Shown: positions 24,069-35,374 of the stretch, piece by piece
Layout: every line of letters starts with the position of its first letter
Position numbering within the stretch: the first letter of the stretch is position 1
Origin: Endocalyx cinctus
Taxonomy: Eukaryota > Ascomycota > Sordariomycetes > Amphisphaeriales > Apiosporaceae
Assembly (NCBI GenBank): GCA_001600455.1
Contig: BCKC01000008.1
Location: 2,515,345-2,579,344 of the forward strand
DNA: 64,000 nt
Reading direction: 5' to 3'
Notes under the pieces: generated by a model
Seen by the model: only the letters and a program-made list of their open reading frames with translations
Databases searched by the model: none
Told to the model about the DNA's origin: nothing
Made by a program: the position numbers and the translations under genes

Positions 24069-24912
24069 ATGTCGTCCACGGAGTCCCCAGTGGTGTTGTT
24101 CGTACCTGGTGCGTTTGGCACTCCCGAGGGCTTTGACCCCATAGTACCTTACCTTGAGAAAGCTGGTTTCGCGACATCCCCAGGAGCATACCCTAGTTGC
24201 AATCCCACCGATGCAGAAGCCGCAACTTGTTCGAATGATATCGCAGCACTTGTCAACGATGTTTTGATGTCGTTTCTTGATAAAGAGAAAAAAGATATCG
24301 TTATCATTGCTCATTCGTTTGGTGGCGTTGTTGCTGGAGCAGCTGCCAAAGGTCTTGACAAGCTTACACGCCAGGCAGAAGGAAAGAGAACCGGTGTTAT
24401 TGGCCTTATTTACGTAGCAGGTAATATTACTCTTGAAGGTGAAACTCTGCTCCAAGCTATTGGTGGATCTTACCCGCCTTTCATCAAGGTGGATAATGTA
24501 CGTTTTTATTTCTATGACTCTCCCCTATCAGCAGCATTGATGATGACCGTTATTGTAGCCAGGACAGGGCCTTGCGGTCATCGAACCGGCTATGGATATC
24601 CTATAAAACGATTGCGATATCTCTCGTGAGGGTGACCTAAAAAAGTTTATGAACCCACACGCGCTCAAGGCGTTCGAGACCAAGCCCTCTGCGCCAGCTT
24701 GGGGTGATCGCACATTTGACGGCCGGAGAGTTTATATACATACGTTGAACGATAACTGCAATCCGGCCTGGCTACAGAAAGAGTGGATCAAGAAGTCAAA
24801 TGTAAAGTGGAACGTGATAGAGTTCGAATCGGGGCATATGCCCTTCGTGAGCCAGCCAGAAAAGCTTGCTACGATTGTTCAAAACTCCATCAACGGCTTC
24901 TTATCACTATAG
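24069..24912 (+). pseudogene. Alpha/beta hydrolase gene with an in-frame stop
   Basis: Exon 1 is 24069-24497, a 61-base GT-AG intron follows (24498-24558), and exon 2 is 24559-24912. Exon 1 shows VVLFVPGAFGTPEGFDPIV (oxyanion-side loop) and the nucleophile elbow IIAHSFGGVVAG with S83. Exon 2 continues the family pattern in the same frame (PGQGLAVIEPAMDIL), but codon 159 is TAA (24604-24606). Beyond it the same frame runs on unbroken through DCDISREGDLKKFM, the W..RTFDGRRVYI strand and SGHMPFVSQPEKLA with the catalytic-type His. The encoded full length would be about 260, normal for these small fungal hydrolases. A single nonsense base, not gross decay, therefore separates the acid/His half from the Ser half. 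A sequencing error or unusual splicing is possible. The substrate is unknown. Confidence 0.7.
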
Positions 24913-25487
24913 AGGAGACTATCGGTTGCTATTTGTCGTTACTATCATTAGATTTGACCACTAGAGGAATTCGTGTTTCTTGGGATCGTTCGAATCATAG
25001 AAGTAGATAGTTCCTTAGGCCCAATTTGATGAAATATTTACATAGTACCCTTCATATCATTGCCAAGCTACCACACCCACCCCATAAGCTCTAACACTTT
25101 CATATGATTCAATAATCTTTTGGTGACTTCATTTTCTTCTTCATCTAGGGAAGATTCTTCCGGTAATAACACGATGATGCCACTACCCCACTCTGAGCCT
25201 ATCATATCTGCGTCCAACCATGACTTCCTCTACCCTGGAAGACCGGCACACAGCGCCCATCATTATCTAAGAATACAACCAGAAGATATGTGGTTCTCCA
25301 GATTAGCCCAGCGAAACTTCTACGTAAACACCCATCTAGAGGAGATACGACAGTTCTTCGTCTCACAAAATGGGCTGAAGGAAATCGAAGCACGCAATTG
25401 TATAACTGTATGATGATATTATTCTGGATTCTATCATTTGGCTAACATAAATTGAATATAAAAAGACATCACCTTCTTTGGGATTTC
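24913..25487. other. Intergenic region with LTR-like repeat piece
   Basis: Besides the repeat at 24987-25102, a 97-codon plus-strand frame at 25120-25413 is open without an early ATG (first ATG near 25173). Its protein text is not recognised; it could be a relic or chance. Confidence 0.45.
24987..25102 (-). repeat. LTR-like dispersed repeat, partial copy 1
   Basis: This 116-base piece runs from CGAATCATAGAAGTAGATAG to CCATAAGCTCTAACAC and matches, with about 80% or better agreement by eye, the outer half of the copies at 32801-33062 (same direction) and at 27128-27630 and 32195-32451 (opposite direction). The inner half is missing. It begins 75 bases after the hydrolase stop. Confidence 0.75.
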
Positions 25488-26861
25488 TTAGAATAGACTT
25501 CTTATTTTACCGACGTCATCCATGTCAGCAATCTCCAAAAAGGCCTCATATGCTTTCTCTGCCCTGTCTTCGCCGATCTGCAATGTGACCTGGTCGATGA
25601 ATTTTATCTTTAAGTCTTCGACCGTCAAGGGATTCTCTAAGCTTCCGATAGCGTGCTCGACATATTTTTCTATTTTCGAACCGTCTTCGAACACAATAGA
25701 GATGTACGCCTCATCTGTACTTACATTGTCGTCCGTCGTGACATTGACCAACTCGCGCATTTTCACCACGCCATCATTTTTCACGACTTCGTCCGTGAAC
25801 TGGGAGGGCGTTGCCTCGCCATAGAGCATACCCACTGCCGCGGCATGATAGACGCTGAACTTACCCTCCAGGCCCGTCTGCGGGTCCGCTTTGCCCGTGA
25901 GTATAAGTACCTCCGGATTAACCCGCAGGTTAATTGTCTGGATGGTGTTGATTGACTTCCCGGATTCTACCGTCTGGTTATGCAACTGGATGCAACCTTC
26001 GATCGATGGGTGCAGGACAATCCCACAAGGAAAAGGCTTGAACGTGTTTTTTTCTATCTCCCAAACGACGCCTAGCTCGTCAAAATACGCAGTCGCATTT
26101 TCGCGCGTGCTCACAACGTTGAGCCAGCCGAATTCCGCCTCGAGTCCTTGCAAAGAACTTGTATACCCCTGGCGCGCTAAAAGAGCGGCCAGCATCCCAC
26201 CCTGTGTCGCGCGCCCGATATGAAACGATTTCGTCATGGACCCGAAGAATTCCTGCATTCCGATCACCTGGGTGGAGGCCACTCCAATGGCGTGCTGCAT
26301 GCGGGCCGTGTCGAGCTCGAGCAGCTTGCCTACCGCGACAGCGGCGCCGATGGAGCCCGTCGTGCTCGTGATATGCCACCCCACGTCATAATGCTGGGGC
26401 CAAACCGAGAGACCAAGCTTGCATTCGGCTTCAACGCCCGCTACGAAAGCTGTGAGGAAGTCGGGCCCGGAAACAGGAGTCGGACCAGTTTGCGACCGCC
26501 ACTCTGCGACCGCAAGGAGTGCGCTGGCTACCATACCCGCAGGATGAATAATGGTTTCCAGGTGAGTGTCATCATAATCATCGACATGCGATGCTATTCC
26601 GTTTATGAAGGCGGCCGTTTGTGGATCGGCAAAGGCGTCCGACCCTAAGATACTGGATGGGGCAGTATTGGCATATTCAGCTCCACTGGTAAAGATAGAT
26701 AGTGTGGTATTGTATGCAATTTGCGGCGCTTCTTGAGCATATCCGCCAATTGCACAGCCGGCCCAGTTATAGATACTTTTCACAGCGGAATCGATAACGG
26801 TCGGGGTAAGGTCAGTGTAGATCAGGCTAGTTGCCCAGGAAGCGAGAGTAAAGGTCGCCAT
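25488..26861 (-). CDS. MmgE/PrpD family enzyme (2-methylcitrate dehydratase / cis-aconitate decarboxylase type)
   Basis: Single exon, 457 residues, the full family length. Active-site motifs are in place: SHVDDYDDTHLETIIHPAG (D95, T99, H106), YDVGWHITSTTGSIG (H163), MTKSFHIGRATQGG (K211) and KPFPCGIVLHPSIE (H284). These correspond to the residues that line the pocket of cis-aconitate decarboxylase and PrpD-type dehydratases. The family either dehydrates 2-methylcitrate or decarboxylates cis-aconitate to itaconate; sequence alone does not say which. No mitochondrial targeting peptide is obvious, so it is probably cytosolic. The gene is intact although both flanks are LTR-like repeats and both neighbours are broken genes. 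It has no intron. Its itaconate or organic-acid role is inference. Confidence 0.88.
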   Translation of the reverse strand: MATFTLASWATSLIYTDLTPTVIDSAVKSIYNWAGCAIGGYAQEAPQIAYNTTLSIFTSGAEYANTAPSSILGSDAFADPQTAAFINGIASHVDDYDDTHLETIIHPAGMVASALLAVAEWRSQTGPTPVSGPDFLTAFVAGVEAECKLGLSVWPQHYDVGWHITSTTGSIGAAVAVGKLLELDTARMQHAIGVASTQVIGMQEFFGSMTKSFHIGRATQGGMLAALLARQGYTSSLQGLEAEFGWLNVVSTRENATAYFDELGVVWEIEKNTFKPFPCGIVLHPSIEGCIQLHNQTVESGKSINTIQTINLRVNPEVLILTGKADPQTGLEGKFSVYHAAAVGMLYGEATPSQFTDEVVKNDGVVKMRELVNVTTDDNVSTDEAYISIVFEDGSKIEKYVEHAIGSLENPLTVEDLKIKFIDQVTLQIGEDRAEKAYEAFLEIADMDDVGKIRSLF

Positions 26862-27127
26862 GAGAAATATACCCCCGAAAACGATTTTTGTAGTTGAATG
26901 AGAATGTAGATAAGATAAAATCTATCAATTTGATTATATGCTTGTAATTCCTTTCAGAAGAGCCATCATAAATGGGCGATATCGGCTCGCTGAGGGGTAA
27001 TCCCTAATTCCGCACTTTTCCCATGGAGAACTAATTTATGCTACGGTTGCACTCAAGGGCGCGTATCCAAAGGGAAAATATGATCATTCCAATTAATAAG
27101 AGGCTGGAGAAATAAAATAAGTAGGTA
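26862..27127. other. Upstream region of the PrpD-type gene
   Basis: These 266 bases between the PrpD-type start codon and the repeat should contain its promoter. No specific site could be named. Confidence 0.4.
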
Positions 27128-27630
27128 TGATAGTTTTAGAGCTTATGGAGAAGGTTTGGGAGCTCAACAATTATATAAATTGTAGTATGTAAATATTTCT
27201 TGGATGGGGGATTAACGAACTACACACTTCTATAATTCGAAAGGGAGTTCAGCACCCTGTTTATAATGATTTCAGAGCTATATTATCTATCTATAGGATT
27301 AGTCAATCTCTCAGACCGGGTTGGCGAGATTGCTTACACTCCCTGAATGTTAGAGCTCCGAAACTGTGAGAATTAAGTGTGTATACCGGAGTGAGGGAAT
27401 AGTACGCATGGTACCAGCTAGGTAGATGTAAGGATAAGGTTCAAGGATATATTGATTCTTGACTTTTCTCTTATACTAAATATATGGGATGGAGACCGCA
27501 TATATAATATATAATACATCGTAATAATACATTCACACCAGGCAGACCAGGATAATTTAGCTGGTAGCTACCTGGTGCCTATCACCTGACTGACAGAAAC
27601 AATGTTCCATTACGTCCCACTTCTCCGTCA
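27128..27630 (+). repeat. LTR-like dispersed repeat, copy 2 (with a 230-base insertion)
   Basis: From TGATAGTTTTAGAGCTTATGG (27128) to CTCCGAAACTG (about 27370) this follows the copy at 32195-32451 closely, including GGGAGTTCAGCACC and AGACCGGGTT. It then holds about 230 unmatched AT-rich bases and resumes at TACGTCCCACTTCTCCGTCA (27611-27630). The final TCA is the complement of a TGA that also serves as the stop codon of the neighbouring metallopeptidase gene. Confidence 0.72.
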
Positions 27631-28985
27631 CAGACAGTCAGTAACGTTCCCTATGCCTGCGTCCTCCAGGACGGGGAGCAATGGTACATTGGGATCAACT
27701 AAGATATCCGGCAAGGCCCCCGCGCCGGATCTCTTGGTGCAGCCAGCAGTCGGACCCATGCAGACGATAGCACTATAAGTAACGACTATTAAATATTGTA
27801 CAGCGTACGAAGTGATATAATGGTGTGTTAGATAAAAAGAAGAACTCACTCGTTCGGGAATCGCGTAGTGCAAGTACCCCCCGCAATCAGAACGTCTCCT
27901 AGATAACCCTGAACAGTGGCGTACTGGTGGAAGATAGCGCTCCAGTTAGGCTCGACTAACCAGCTGATGTTAGTCATGCGATCATATGACGCGGAGAGTG
28001 TTGACACCAAAGGGATCAGTATACATACCGGAACCAATGCCACCGGGAACTACCTTGTCGAACAAGGCGATGACGGTCTCTTGAGCAAAATTCTCAGCTT
28101 GGTCTGGGAGTACCTGTTAGTTGATTGTCGCAAAAGAGGAACTAGCCACTATTTTTGGAGTTAGTGCCAGTCGAAACCAATTAACACTTACTGGTGGTAG
28201 CATAACTGTCTGAAATTGCCGAATCCATGTTATAGTTGTCGATCCAGATCTGGTCGGCTATGTCCATATGTTAGGAAGGTAATTCGGTTGGTATATCATA
28301 TTACACTGTAACTAGAGTCATAAAGTGGATGTGCAAATGCTGACTTACTATCAAATGGTTTTGAATGCCCAGAGATCGCATTCTTATCCAGCGAGTGAGC
28401 TATCTCGTGAACCCAAAGCGTCGGGTAATTCTGGGCGTCGCCAAAGAAAACAACGTCCCCAAGATCAGACCAGGTGTAAGCATGACGATCCCCAGGAAAT
28501 GCTGCAGTTATAATATCGTATTAGCCGACTGTTTAAACTAGCATAACCCCATCCCCCCCTTGCGAGCGTGGTAATATTAATTATGTCATTGGCGAAAAAA
28601 TGTACCACTTACATATTACATGACGAACATAGTCCCTCATCCTTACCGGCATGCGACCAAAGATATCAACCATCTGTATTTGGCTCATAGGGCTCTGGTT
28701 ATGCCGGCACATAATCCAGACGCTGTCGCAATCGTCGTAGTGTAATTATATTGAAGACATCCATGTCATACGGGCTAAAGTCGTTCTTCTCCGCCTCGTC
28801 CTGGCATCTTAAAATATTCCATCCCCATTCCCACTGGTCATGAGTGCTCTGTGTGGGTTTCAGGTTGTCCCAGAGGCCCTGATCCAGAGACGGAAGAGGC
28901 GGGTCGATTAATGGCTTGTGAGCTGCGTATATCCAACAGAAGCAAATCCAGCAAGGAGAAAAAGTGCGTTATTAAGAGAAGCCAT
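27628..28985 (-). pseudogene. Con-13-like secreted zincin metallopeptidase, frameshifted in exon 1
   Basis: Six exons: 28613-28985, 28349-28501, 28192-28257, 28029-28103, 27850-27955, 27628-27772; all five introns (111, 91, 88, 73, 76 bases) have intact GT-AG ends and matching phases. A signal peptide opens exon 1. YDDCDSVWIMCRHN and FGRMPVRMRDYVRHV are typical of a fungal family related to conidiation protein Con-13. Exon 2 has the zinc motif WVHEIAHSLD. The last exon has VCMGPTAGC. Inside exon 1 the reading shifts twice: near 28925 (text moves to another frame: KPLIDPPLPSLDQGLWDNL) and back near 28750 (FNI to YDDC). Their sum is zero, so the rest of the gene stays in frame. Either the gene died recently or two assembly errors are present. 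The stop codon lies in a repeat (see findings). Confidence 0.72.
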
Positions 28986-30825
28986 GGTCAAGAAACGCTT
29001 GAAAAGTAATTAGATATGAAAAAGTATATCTCGATTATATTATTATTAATTATTTTGCGTGTGGTAATACATCTAGAACTGAAATACTCGAGCAAGAGCC
29101 TCCTACTTGACGCCTTTATATACACAATTTACTATCCTTGCCTCAATCATCTCATTCATTATACGGTCTTGGCGAGAGTACTAATCAACGTACATTTGCT
29201 TCGATGTTAATTATCCATCATCGAGAGACTGTGACCACCTAGGACATTTGTCTGCACTATAAATGTCAGCTGGCGCCAGCTAAAGGAAAGTAGCCTAGGT
29301 TAGTTAAATCGGGGGAAAAAACCTGTTGTTAATTCGACTGCCTTGGCGGCTGAAAAGCTGACGCCACCAAGCTTTCCTGTTATGGTAGTTATGTAACGTA
29401 TTATCTCTAACGACGCTCAGGCCCTGGCATTAAATGAGCTTCTAGTGTAGAACTTTTTATTTACACACTGGTATCTTGTCTCTCCGCTTTAACCGACCGA
29501 TCTGAAAGCGTCCCAAAACAATAAGTAAGTGGGCTATGGAATGGTTTTTGACCAAAGTTCTGTACCTATTCCAGAGACCATATATACGATGTATTACATA
29601 ACTTTACTCGCTTCTGACTGGTCAAACTGTCGCTCTTGATGAGAAGCATTTCCCCCATGCTTTCTCTTTGTTATGGGATTAAGTAGATATATGTACTACG
29701 AACTGGAACTACATAAACATCGCCAGGCTAAGCCCTCGAGTTATATAGACTCACCTACAAACCGGAGAAGACTAATACCAATGTGGATTTGATTCTGATT
29801 GGGTTGACGTGAAGGTCGACCAGAGTTCTTCCCAAACGACATTAATGCTGTTGAAGATGCCATGATTGTTTAGTGCTGGATTATAGGTGGAAAAAGTAAT
29901 ATAATTGATGATGTCAATCATTAAGAAATGCACAGTAAGCAGTCTAGTAGTCTTGTAGTATGGGTGGTGTACAGACTATATCTATATCTATAGGCAGACA
30001 GAACAGTAAATACATGGTATTATGTACTACTTTTAAGGCTGGTGTTGTGGCTGATATGGCTTCCGCCTTCCACTCTAATCTGTCAACCGTTTACATATCA
30101 TTGGCAAATATCGCTTCATGAGAATCTTTGACATTTAAGTAAAAGTAATAAGTAAATTTTCAGTATAATATGGACTGTGCATTAGTTGAATAGTGTATAT
30201 GCGCTGTCCAATTCTCCCAACATGTGATATATCTGTTGTATAGCCGGTTTGATGCATGATACCGAGGCAGGCTTGATGTTTGCCACCGGATGCGAGCAGG
30301 AGGTTCCGTGTAATTTGATACGATGAATCAACATTAGCTACGACCCAGATGAAATGTGACCTACTACGGCAGCGAACAGGATTGACCTAGAAACATGAAT
30401 TTATTCGCTAAAATCGCATATTGGTAGGTTGGATGATATTTCGTGCCAAGTTATCACTATAGGGTGGTATTTTCCCCTCATCAGGCACATCCGCATTCGA
30501 TCGACTCGCAAAGATTTACAATGGCAATGGAAAATATGAAAACATATACGACAAATTTTTATGCAGTTGGCTTTTCGCGTGCATGGTTGTACACCTGGTG
30601 CGATTTGATTTGACCAGGTACCGGAATGATGCCGTCTTGATTCGATAGACCTTGATATCTCGTTGTTATAATTATCATCTGTCCCATAGCGTAGACAACT
30701 TACTCTATGGACTAAAATTGATAATTTTTTTTGATCCCATTTGGATAGCATAATCTCAAGGCCCATAGCTCATTATCACTCCACTTTGCTCTGTTCACGA
30801 AGTTAACAAACCGATTTTCGCAGTC
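28986..30825. other. Intergenic AT-rich region
   Basis: This 1.8 kb has no supported gene. A 121-codon minus-strand frame at 30401-30766 shows no motif, has skewed composition (many Cys/His) and is probably chance. Confidence 0.55.
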
Positions 30826-31884
30826 ATGGAAAAAGATACTGAAGTCTCCAATCCAGAGTGTGACTCACGGCCAAAATCTTCGTAAGTTCTGGTTAATTGC
30901 CTACTTGGAACAAATAACTGATGTTGTCCCAGTCCATATGCAGACCGCTATATGAACTTGATTTTCAACAAGGGTAAAACGCTTCAGGCTCCACATTCAC
31001 TAGTCTCGAAGATACCGCAGTTTCTCTCTGAGTTACCAAGTGGTTATTCAGCGATAAAGTTGAACAATTTATCAGTAAATGTTGGGCATGTGATCGTTCA
31101 TTTCCTATACACCGATACCTACCAGTGTCTCAGACCAGAAGGAGAATCGCATAATGAGAAGCTTATTACGGAATATCGGACAAGTGTGGAGGTGTACGCA
31201 GCCGCTAGAGCCTACAAGATCCAACATTTACAGAAGCTTGCGACAAAAGAGATGCGGAGACTTGGAGACTATCTTTCTCTGTCCGACGTTATTGATACAG
31301 TATACGCGGTTTATCCTAATCCCGATGCAGAGGATTCATGGTTTAGCGACTACTTCAGGCCTCGGTTGAACATCTTTCTTGAAAACCCTTCGACGATCGT
31401 GGGTTGCTGCTCTGCACCAATGAACAACAAGACGTCTGTTAGCAAAATTCTTCTACAAACGTTGCTAGAGCTACTCAGGGAGCATAGTATCATTCCGCCA
31501 GAAAAGACTGTCGCTTCTCCAGAAGAGATTACCGTACCAGAGGCAGATCAGACACCCGGGAGATATCCCGAGCCAGAATCAGCCGATGCTAATGCTGCGA
31601 GTTCAATTCCTGAACTTCAAGCTGCATGTCCTGAAACAGAGCCTGCAAGCACAACTGCTGGTATCCCTCAATTTATTGCAATCAATGAATCTGAAATGAT
31701 CAACGGCAAGAAAAAGAAAAAGGGGAAGAGTAAAATGAAGGGGATTTATGAGGAGCCTACAGAACCTCCCCCAGTGCTTTACAGCCCGATACCCGAAGAG
31801 CCTGTAATTCTTGAGCCGGAAAGAATGAAGTCCAAGAAAAAGAAGAAAGCACTTTCGGTTCACCAGGAGGACTCTATATGTTAA
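30826..31884 (+). CDS. BTB/POZ-domain protein
   Basis: Two exons, 30826-30881 and 30933-31884, with a 51-base intron, the shortest in the window; 335 residues. Residues 20-110 follow the fungal BTB fold: PYADRYMNLIF, FNKGKTLQAPHSLVSKIPQF (the strand and helix where such proteins read F.VH...L...S.FF), LSVNVGHVIVHFLYTDTY and then VEVYAAARAYKIQHLQKLA. The C-terminal 130 residues are low-complexity, Pro/Glu/Ala-rich, with two basic clusters, KKKKKGKSKMK and KSKKKKKA, that look like nuclear localisation signals. Fungal BTB proteins of this kind are numerous and mostly uncharacterised; some act as adaptors for Cullin-3 ligases, which is not shown here. The upstream exon is chosen because it completes the first BTB strand and supplies a well-placed ATG. 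Confidence 0.78.
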
Positions 31885-32194
31885 GGGAAGTGGGACCCAC
31901 TAAACTTACCCGACTTCCCTAAACGCACTAAAAGCATAACATATTAGAGAGATATCTTCAAAGAACTCTCTTGTTCATTCTTTTTCATCATGATGGATCA
32001 ATTCGCTATAAACGTTGCTATTTGTTCACCACCAGGATGGACTCGCTCCAATTTCCTTGAGATCAGCAGATAGCATTATAGCTAGGCAATAAACAACTCT
32101 TTTCTCTATAAAAATCGTCGTAAACCCATGATACTATACCCGAACCTCCACCGGAAATGGAGCCTCAATGGTAATAGCTTGACAAGATAGTTAT

Positions 32195-32451
32195 CAGATT
32201 GTCAGAGCTTATGGAGGGTAATTGGGAGCTTGGTAATCATATGATGTAAATATGTCATTGAATTAGGGCTTGAGGACTATCTAATTCTATGAATCGAACG
32301 GGAGCTCAGCACCTTATTTATAATGCTTCCTGAGCTGGCACTACGTAATTCAGGGGTTGGTCAATTACTCAAACCGGGTTCATGAGCTTGATTCCACCCC
32401 GTAATGTAACGTCTCCGAAACCAGGTCCCATTTAGTCCCACTTCTCCGTCA
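32195..32451 (+). repeat. LTR-like dispersed repeat, copy 3 (left arm of inverted pair)
   Basis: It runs from TCAGAGCTTATGGAGG to CCCACTTCTCCGTCA. Landmarks shared with the other copies are TCTATGAATCG, GCTCAGCACC, TTATTTATAATGC, GGTTGGTCAAT and CAGGTCCCATTTAGTCCCA. Read on the other strand it begins TGACGGAGAAGTGGGAC, as an LTR would begin with TG. Confidence 0.8.
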
Positions 32452-32800
32452 TAATAGTTCTCTGTGTCATTCTTCACAGTCTGAAGAACAGTCCCGAATT
32501 ATTCAACACCACAAGAACCCAGAGTGAAACACCTTCAACTAGAATCGTGCGGAAAATTATGAGGAAATTGTAAAGATAAGGGAAGAAAACGGAGGTTGCT
32601 GGTCTTTTAAGGTACATGAACGTGAGATTTATCAATAGTGCCAGTCGTGGTATTATTATGAGATACTGTTACTTCAAAAGTCATGTTAGGTAACGGGATG
32701 AACAATTGTTGGTACGGATACTAACTTCTAGCTTTAATTTAAGATGATACAGGATTTCTTTCATTTCGGGCTCAATAAATAGAGTATTTGCTGGTACTTG

Positions 32801-33062
32801 TGAGGTGGGACCGAATGGGACCTGGTATCAGAGGCGCAAAATTAACGGGTGGAATTGAGCTCACCAACTAGGTCTGAGAGATTGACCAATCCTGTAATTA
32901 CGTATAACCAGCTCTGAAAGCATTATAAATAGGGTGCTGAGCACCCTTTCGATTCATAGAAGTAGATAGATTCCTAAGCCCTAATTCGATGAAGTATTTA
33001 CATAGTATACTCTATATGATTACGAAGCTCCCAATTTACCTCCGCAAGCTTCAACGCATTCA
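32801..33062 (-). repeat. LTR-like dispersed repeat, copy 4 (right arm of inverted pair)
   Basis: It runs from TGAGGTGGGACCGAATGGGA to GCTTCAACGCATTCA and is the inverted complement of copy 3 over about 250 bases, with scattered mismatches and small indels. The two arms are separated by 349 bases that contain no open frame. The pair could fold as a large hairpin if transcribed. Confidence 0.8.
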
Positions 33063-35374
33063 TATAAATACTATTCAATCGTTCTTAGGGACAAGTATAA
33101 ATAGAGTTCGCATTGGCGCAGTTGGCATAAACTTCACAGCAAGGGACACTTAGTAAATAGGATGGATATCTTAATACGCATTTGAATAATCTAGAAGGGG
33201 AAAATTATTACGACAGATGGAATGCGAGGTGCGTGACAGTTTCTAAACATTAACAAATCCAGTACGAATTTATATTCAGGTGGAAGAGGGGACTTAATAA
33301 ACTTATATAAGATAGACTTGAAGAGTAAATTTAGATTTTGTTCATACAGCGGAAATACGACGCAATGGATGTGACTGTCAATTTAATGATACAACTGTAT
33401 TTCAGTTGGGGTTTCGATTCTATTCTTCAATATTGGTTCCAGTGGCCCAGCGAAGCCGATTGTGTTCCTTGCGATGAATAATATTAGTTATGTTTAAACT
33501 TGCATAATTATTATAAACAAATATTAATAAGAGGAATCGGAGATATCAACTTTTTCGTTATTTACTCAGCCTCGAAAATATCTTTGAATAGTCACATAAT
33601 GAAGATTGGTAATTCGTTTTGACGGACACGGAAAGTGGCTATTTGGTGATATGTATATTGCTGTCACCGTATACTCCTGCCTCTTTCTCAAGCAGTCTCC
33701 ATCCTTCTTCTAGATCTATAATGAAGAATGGCTGGTCAGATCATATTTCTGGCCGTACTGTCCTAGTACAATATTTCTTGGTATCCACTCTATCCCTAGG
33801 CTTATCATCTCAGTTCATTGTGTATTTTCTAGTTTTCCGGCCATGACCAACCAAGAAACCAAGCTGTCTTGAGGAGATGAGTTATCAGCTGCATGCTCGG
33901 CCGCTTTAACCAATTGATGTTATATATCATGTAAGCACTCTTTGACATATGATTTGAAGAGGTGATAGGATTCTAAGGAATCTACCAACAAGTGTCAGCT
34001 TGCATATTGAAATGCTACCGGACTGTATGAGAGAGGGTTCCTACTTTATCTCTACGCCGTAAAACTGCGTGCGGGATAATTGTGAGGATGCTATGAGGTA
34101 ACTAGGTCTTTTTCGTGTTGAACCGCGAGCCAGAGACTTTGGTAGTTGATTATTATATTCGTAAAGTAGCTAGTAAACGGAGGAATCTGTTCTTGAAAAT
34201 GGAACTTTTCATGTAACGTATCTAAGCTTTTTGCTTACTCTAGCATCATGAGTTTGGAACCAAAGCTAAGAATCCATATGCCCAGTCATGCTCCACAATG
34301 AAGAAACAAGCAACGGGGCCACTTTAATAGCCAAGTCTTGGGATCATGCAATAAGCAGTACACAAGAGATTTACCAACATAATCGCATCTGACTGCCGAT
34401 CTTGGCCATCTTGGCCATCTTGGCCGAGCTGTAGTTATCGGCGGTTTGAAATTCACGAGAGCTGCAAACCGAAGGTTTCTACGCAACATGTCCTTGCATT
34501 TTTCTCGATCACTTGCTTTTACGTAATTTCGGCGCAAGTGAATCACCTTTGACGCTTAAACTATTACACTGGTTTCTTCACACTTGGAATTTTATACACC
34601 TCAACTCTACTTCTCGTCTTATATCTTCAATTCTTTCCATCCTTAGGTCCACCGCCGTAGACACATAACTTAGTACACAAATTCTAACTAGGTTCCCAGG
34701 ACCTAAATTGAATAATAATAATATTATTATTATTGCCGATGCTATCCACTCTTAAACACTACACATTTGTTACTACAGTTTGTCTAGAATTTATGGGCGT
34801 GGACGTTCCTAGTCACGTGTTATGGACCCCCTATTTATTTCTTACTGAATACGCTAAACCATCCATCCGAGTATCTACTATAATTAATATGAACAATTAA
34901 CTAGGTTGGTATTTTTCGACACATTAACATATATGATACGCCGCTGGTACAGCGATCCTCTGTTGGCTGAGCTCATAAATGTATAATAATTAATCATGAA
35001 CGGGGATATCATATCATAATGTTGACGACATTAGCTATCACGCGCGAAACCAATTTACTCGGAGGTTACCCATTATAATGACTTATATTCAACTTTCAAA
35101 GATAACGTGGAGTAAGCTAAGGGGCAAAGGTTTTCTATCATGTGCAGATCTTGCAGCTAATCCAGAGAGTCTTACTTCAGTGTGTAAGTCAAGTGTTTAC
35201 CAAAGAATAGCCAGTACCTCTCCCCGGGTCCTTATCTTATAAGGGAGTTGCAAAAAGCGATCGTAGATCAAGTGAACTCCCGATTCCAACACCTATTCAT
35301 TTTCATTTGACTCGTGGGACCCAAATCAACCGGAAGTTTTGAGCCCATTGAGAAAGACAGTACAAGTCCTAAAT

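Larger units (their letters stand above)
31885..35374. other. Gene-poor region with inverted LTR-like repeats
   Basis: No gene is supported over 3.5 kb. The main content is the inverted pair of repeats at 32195-32451 and 32801-33062. A short palindrome of AAT/ATT triplets lies at 34711-34735. Small open frames (33619-33846, 34286-34546) show no motif. Confidence 0.6.

Noticed and set aside
25120..25413. 97-codon plus-strand frame between repeat and PrpD-type gene
   Set aside because: It opens without an ATG, adjoins a repeat, and matches no family I know.
30401..30766. 121-codon minus-strand frame
   Set aside because: Cys/His/Met-rich random-looking text without domains, and no splice partner found.
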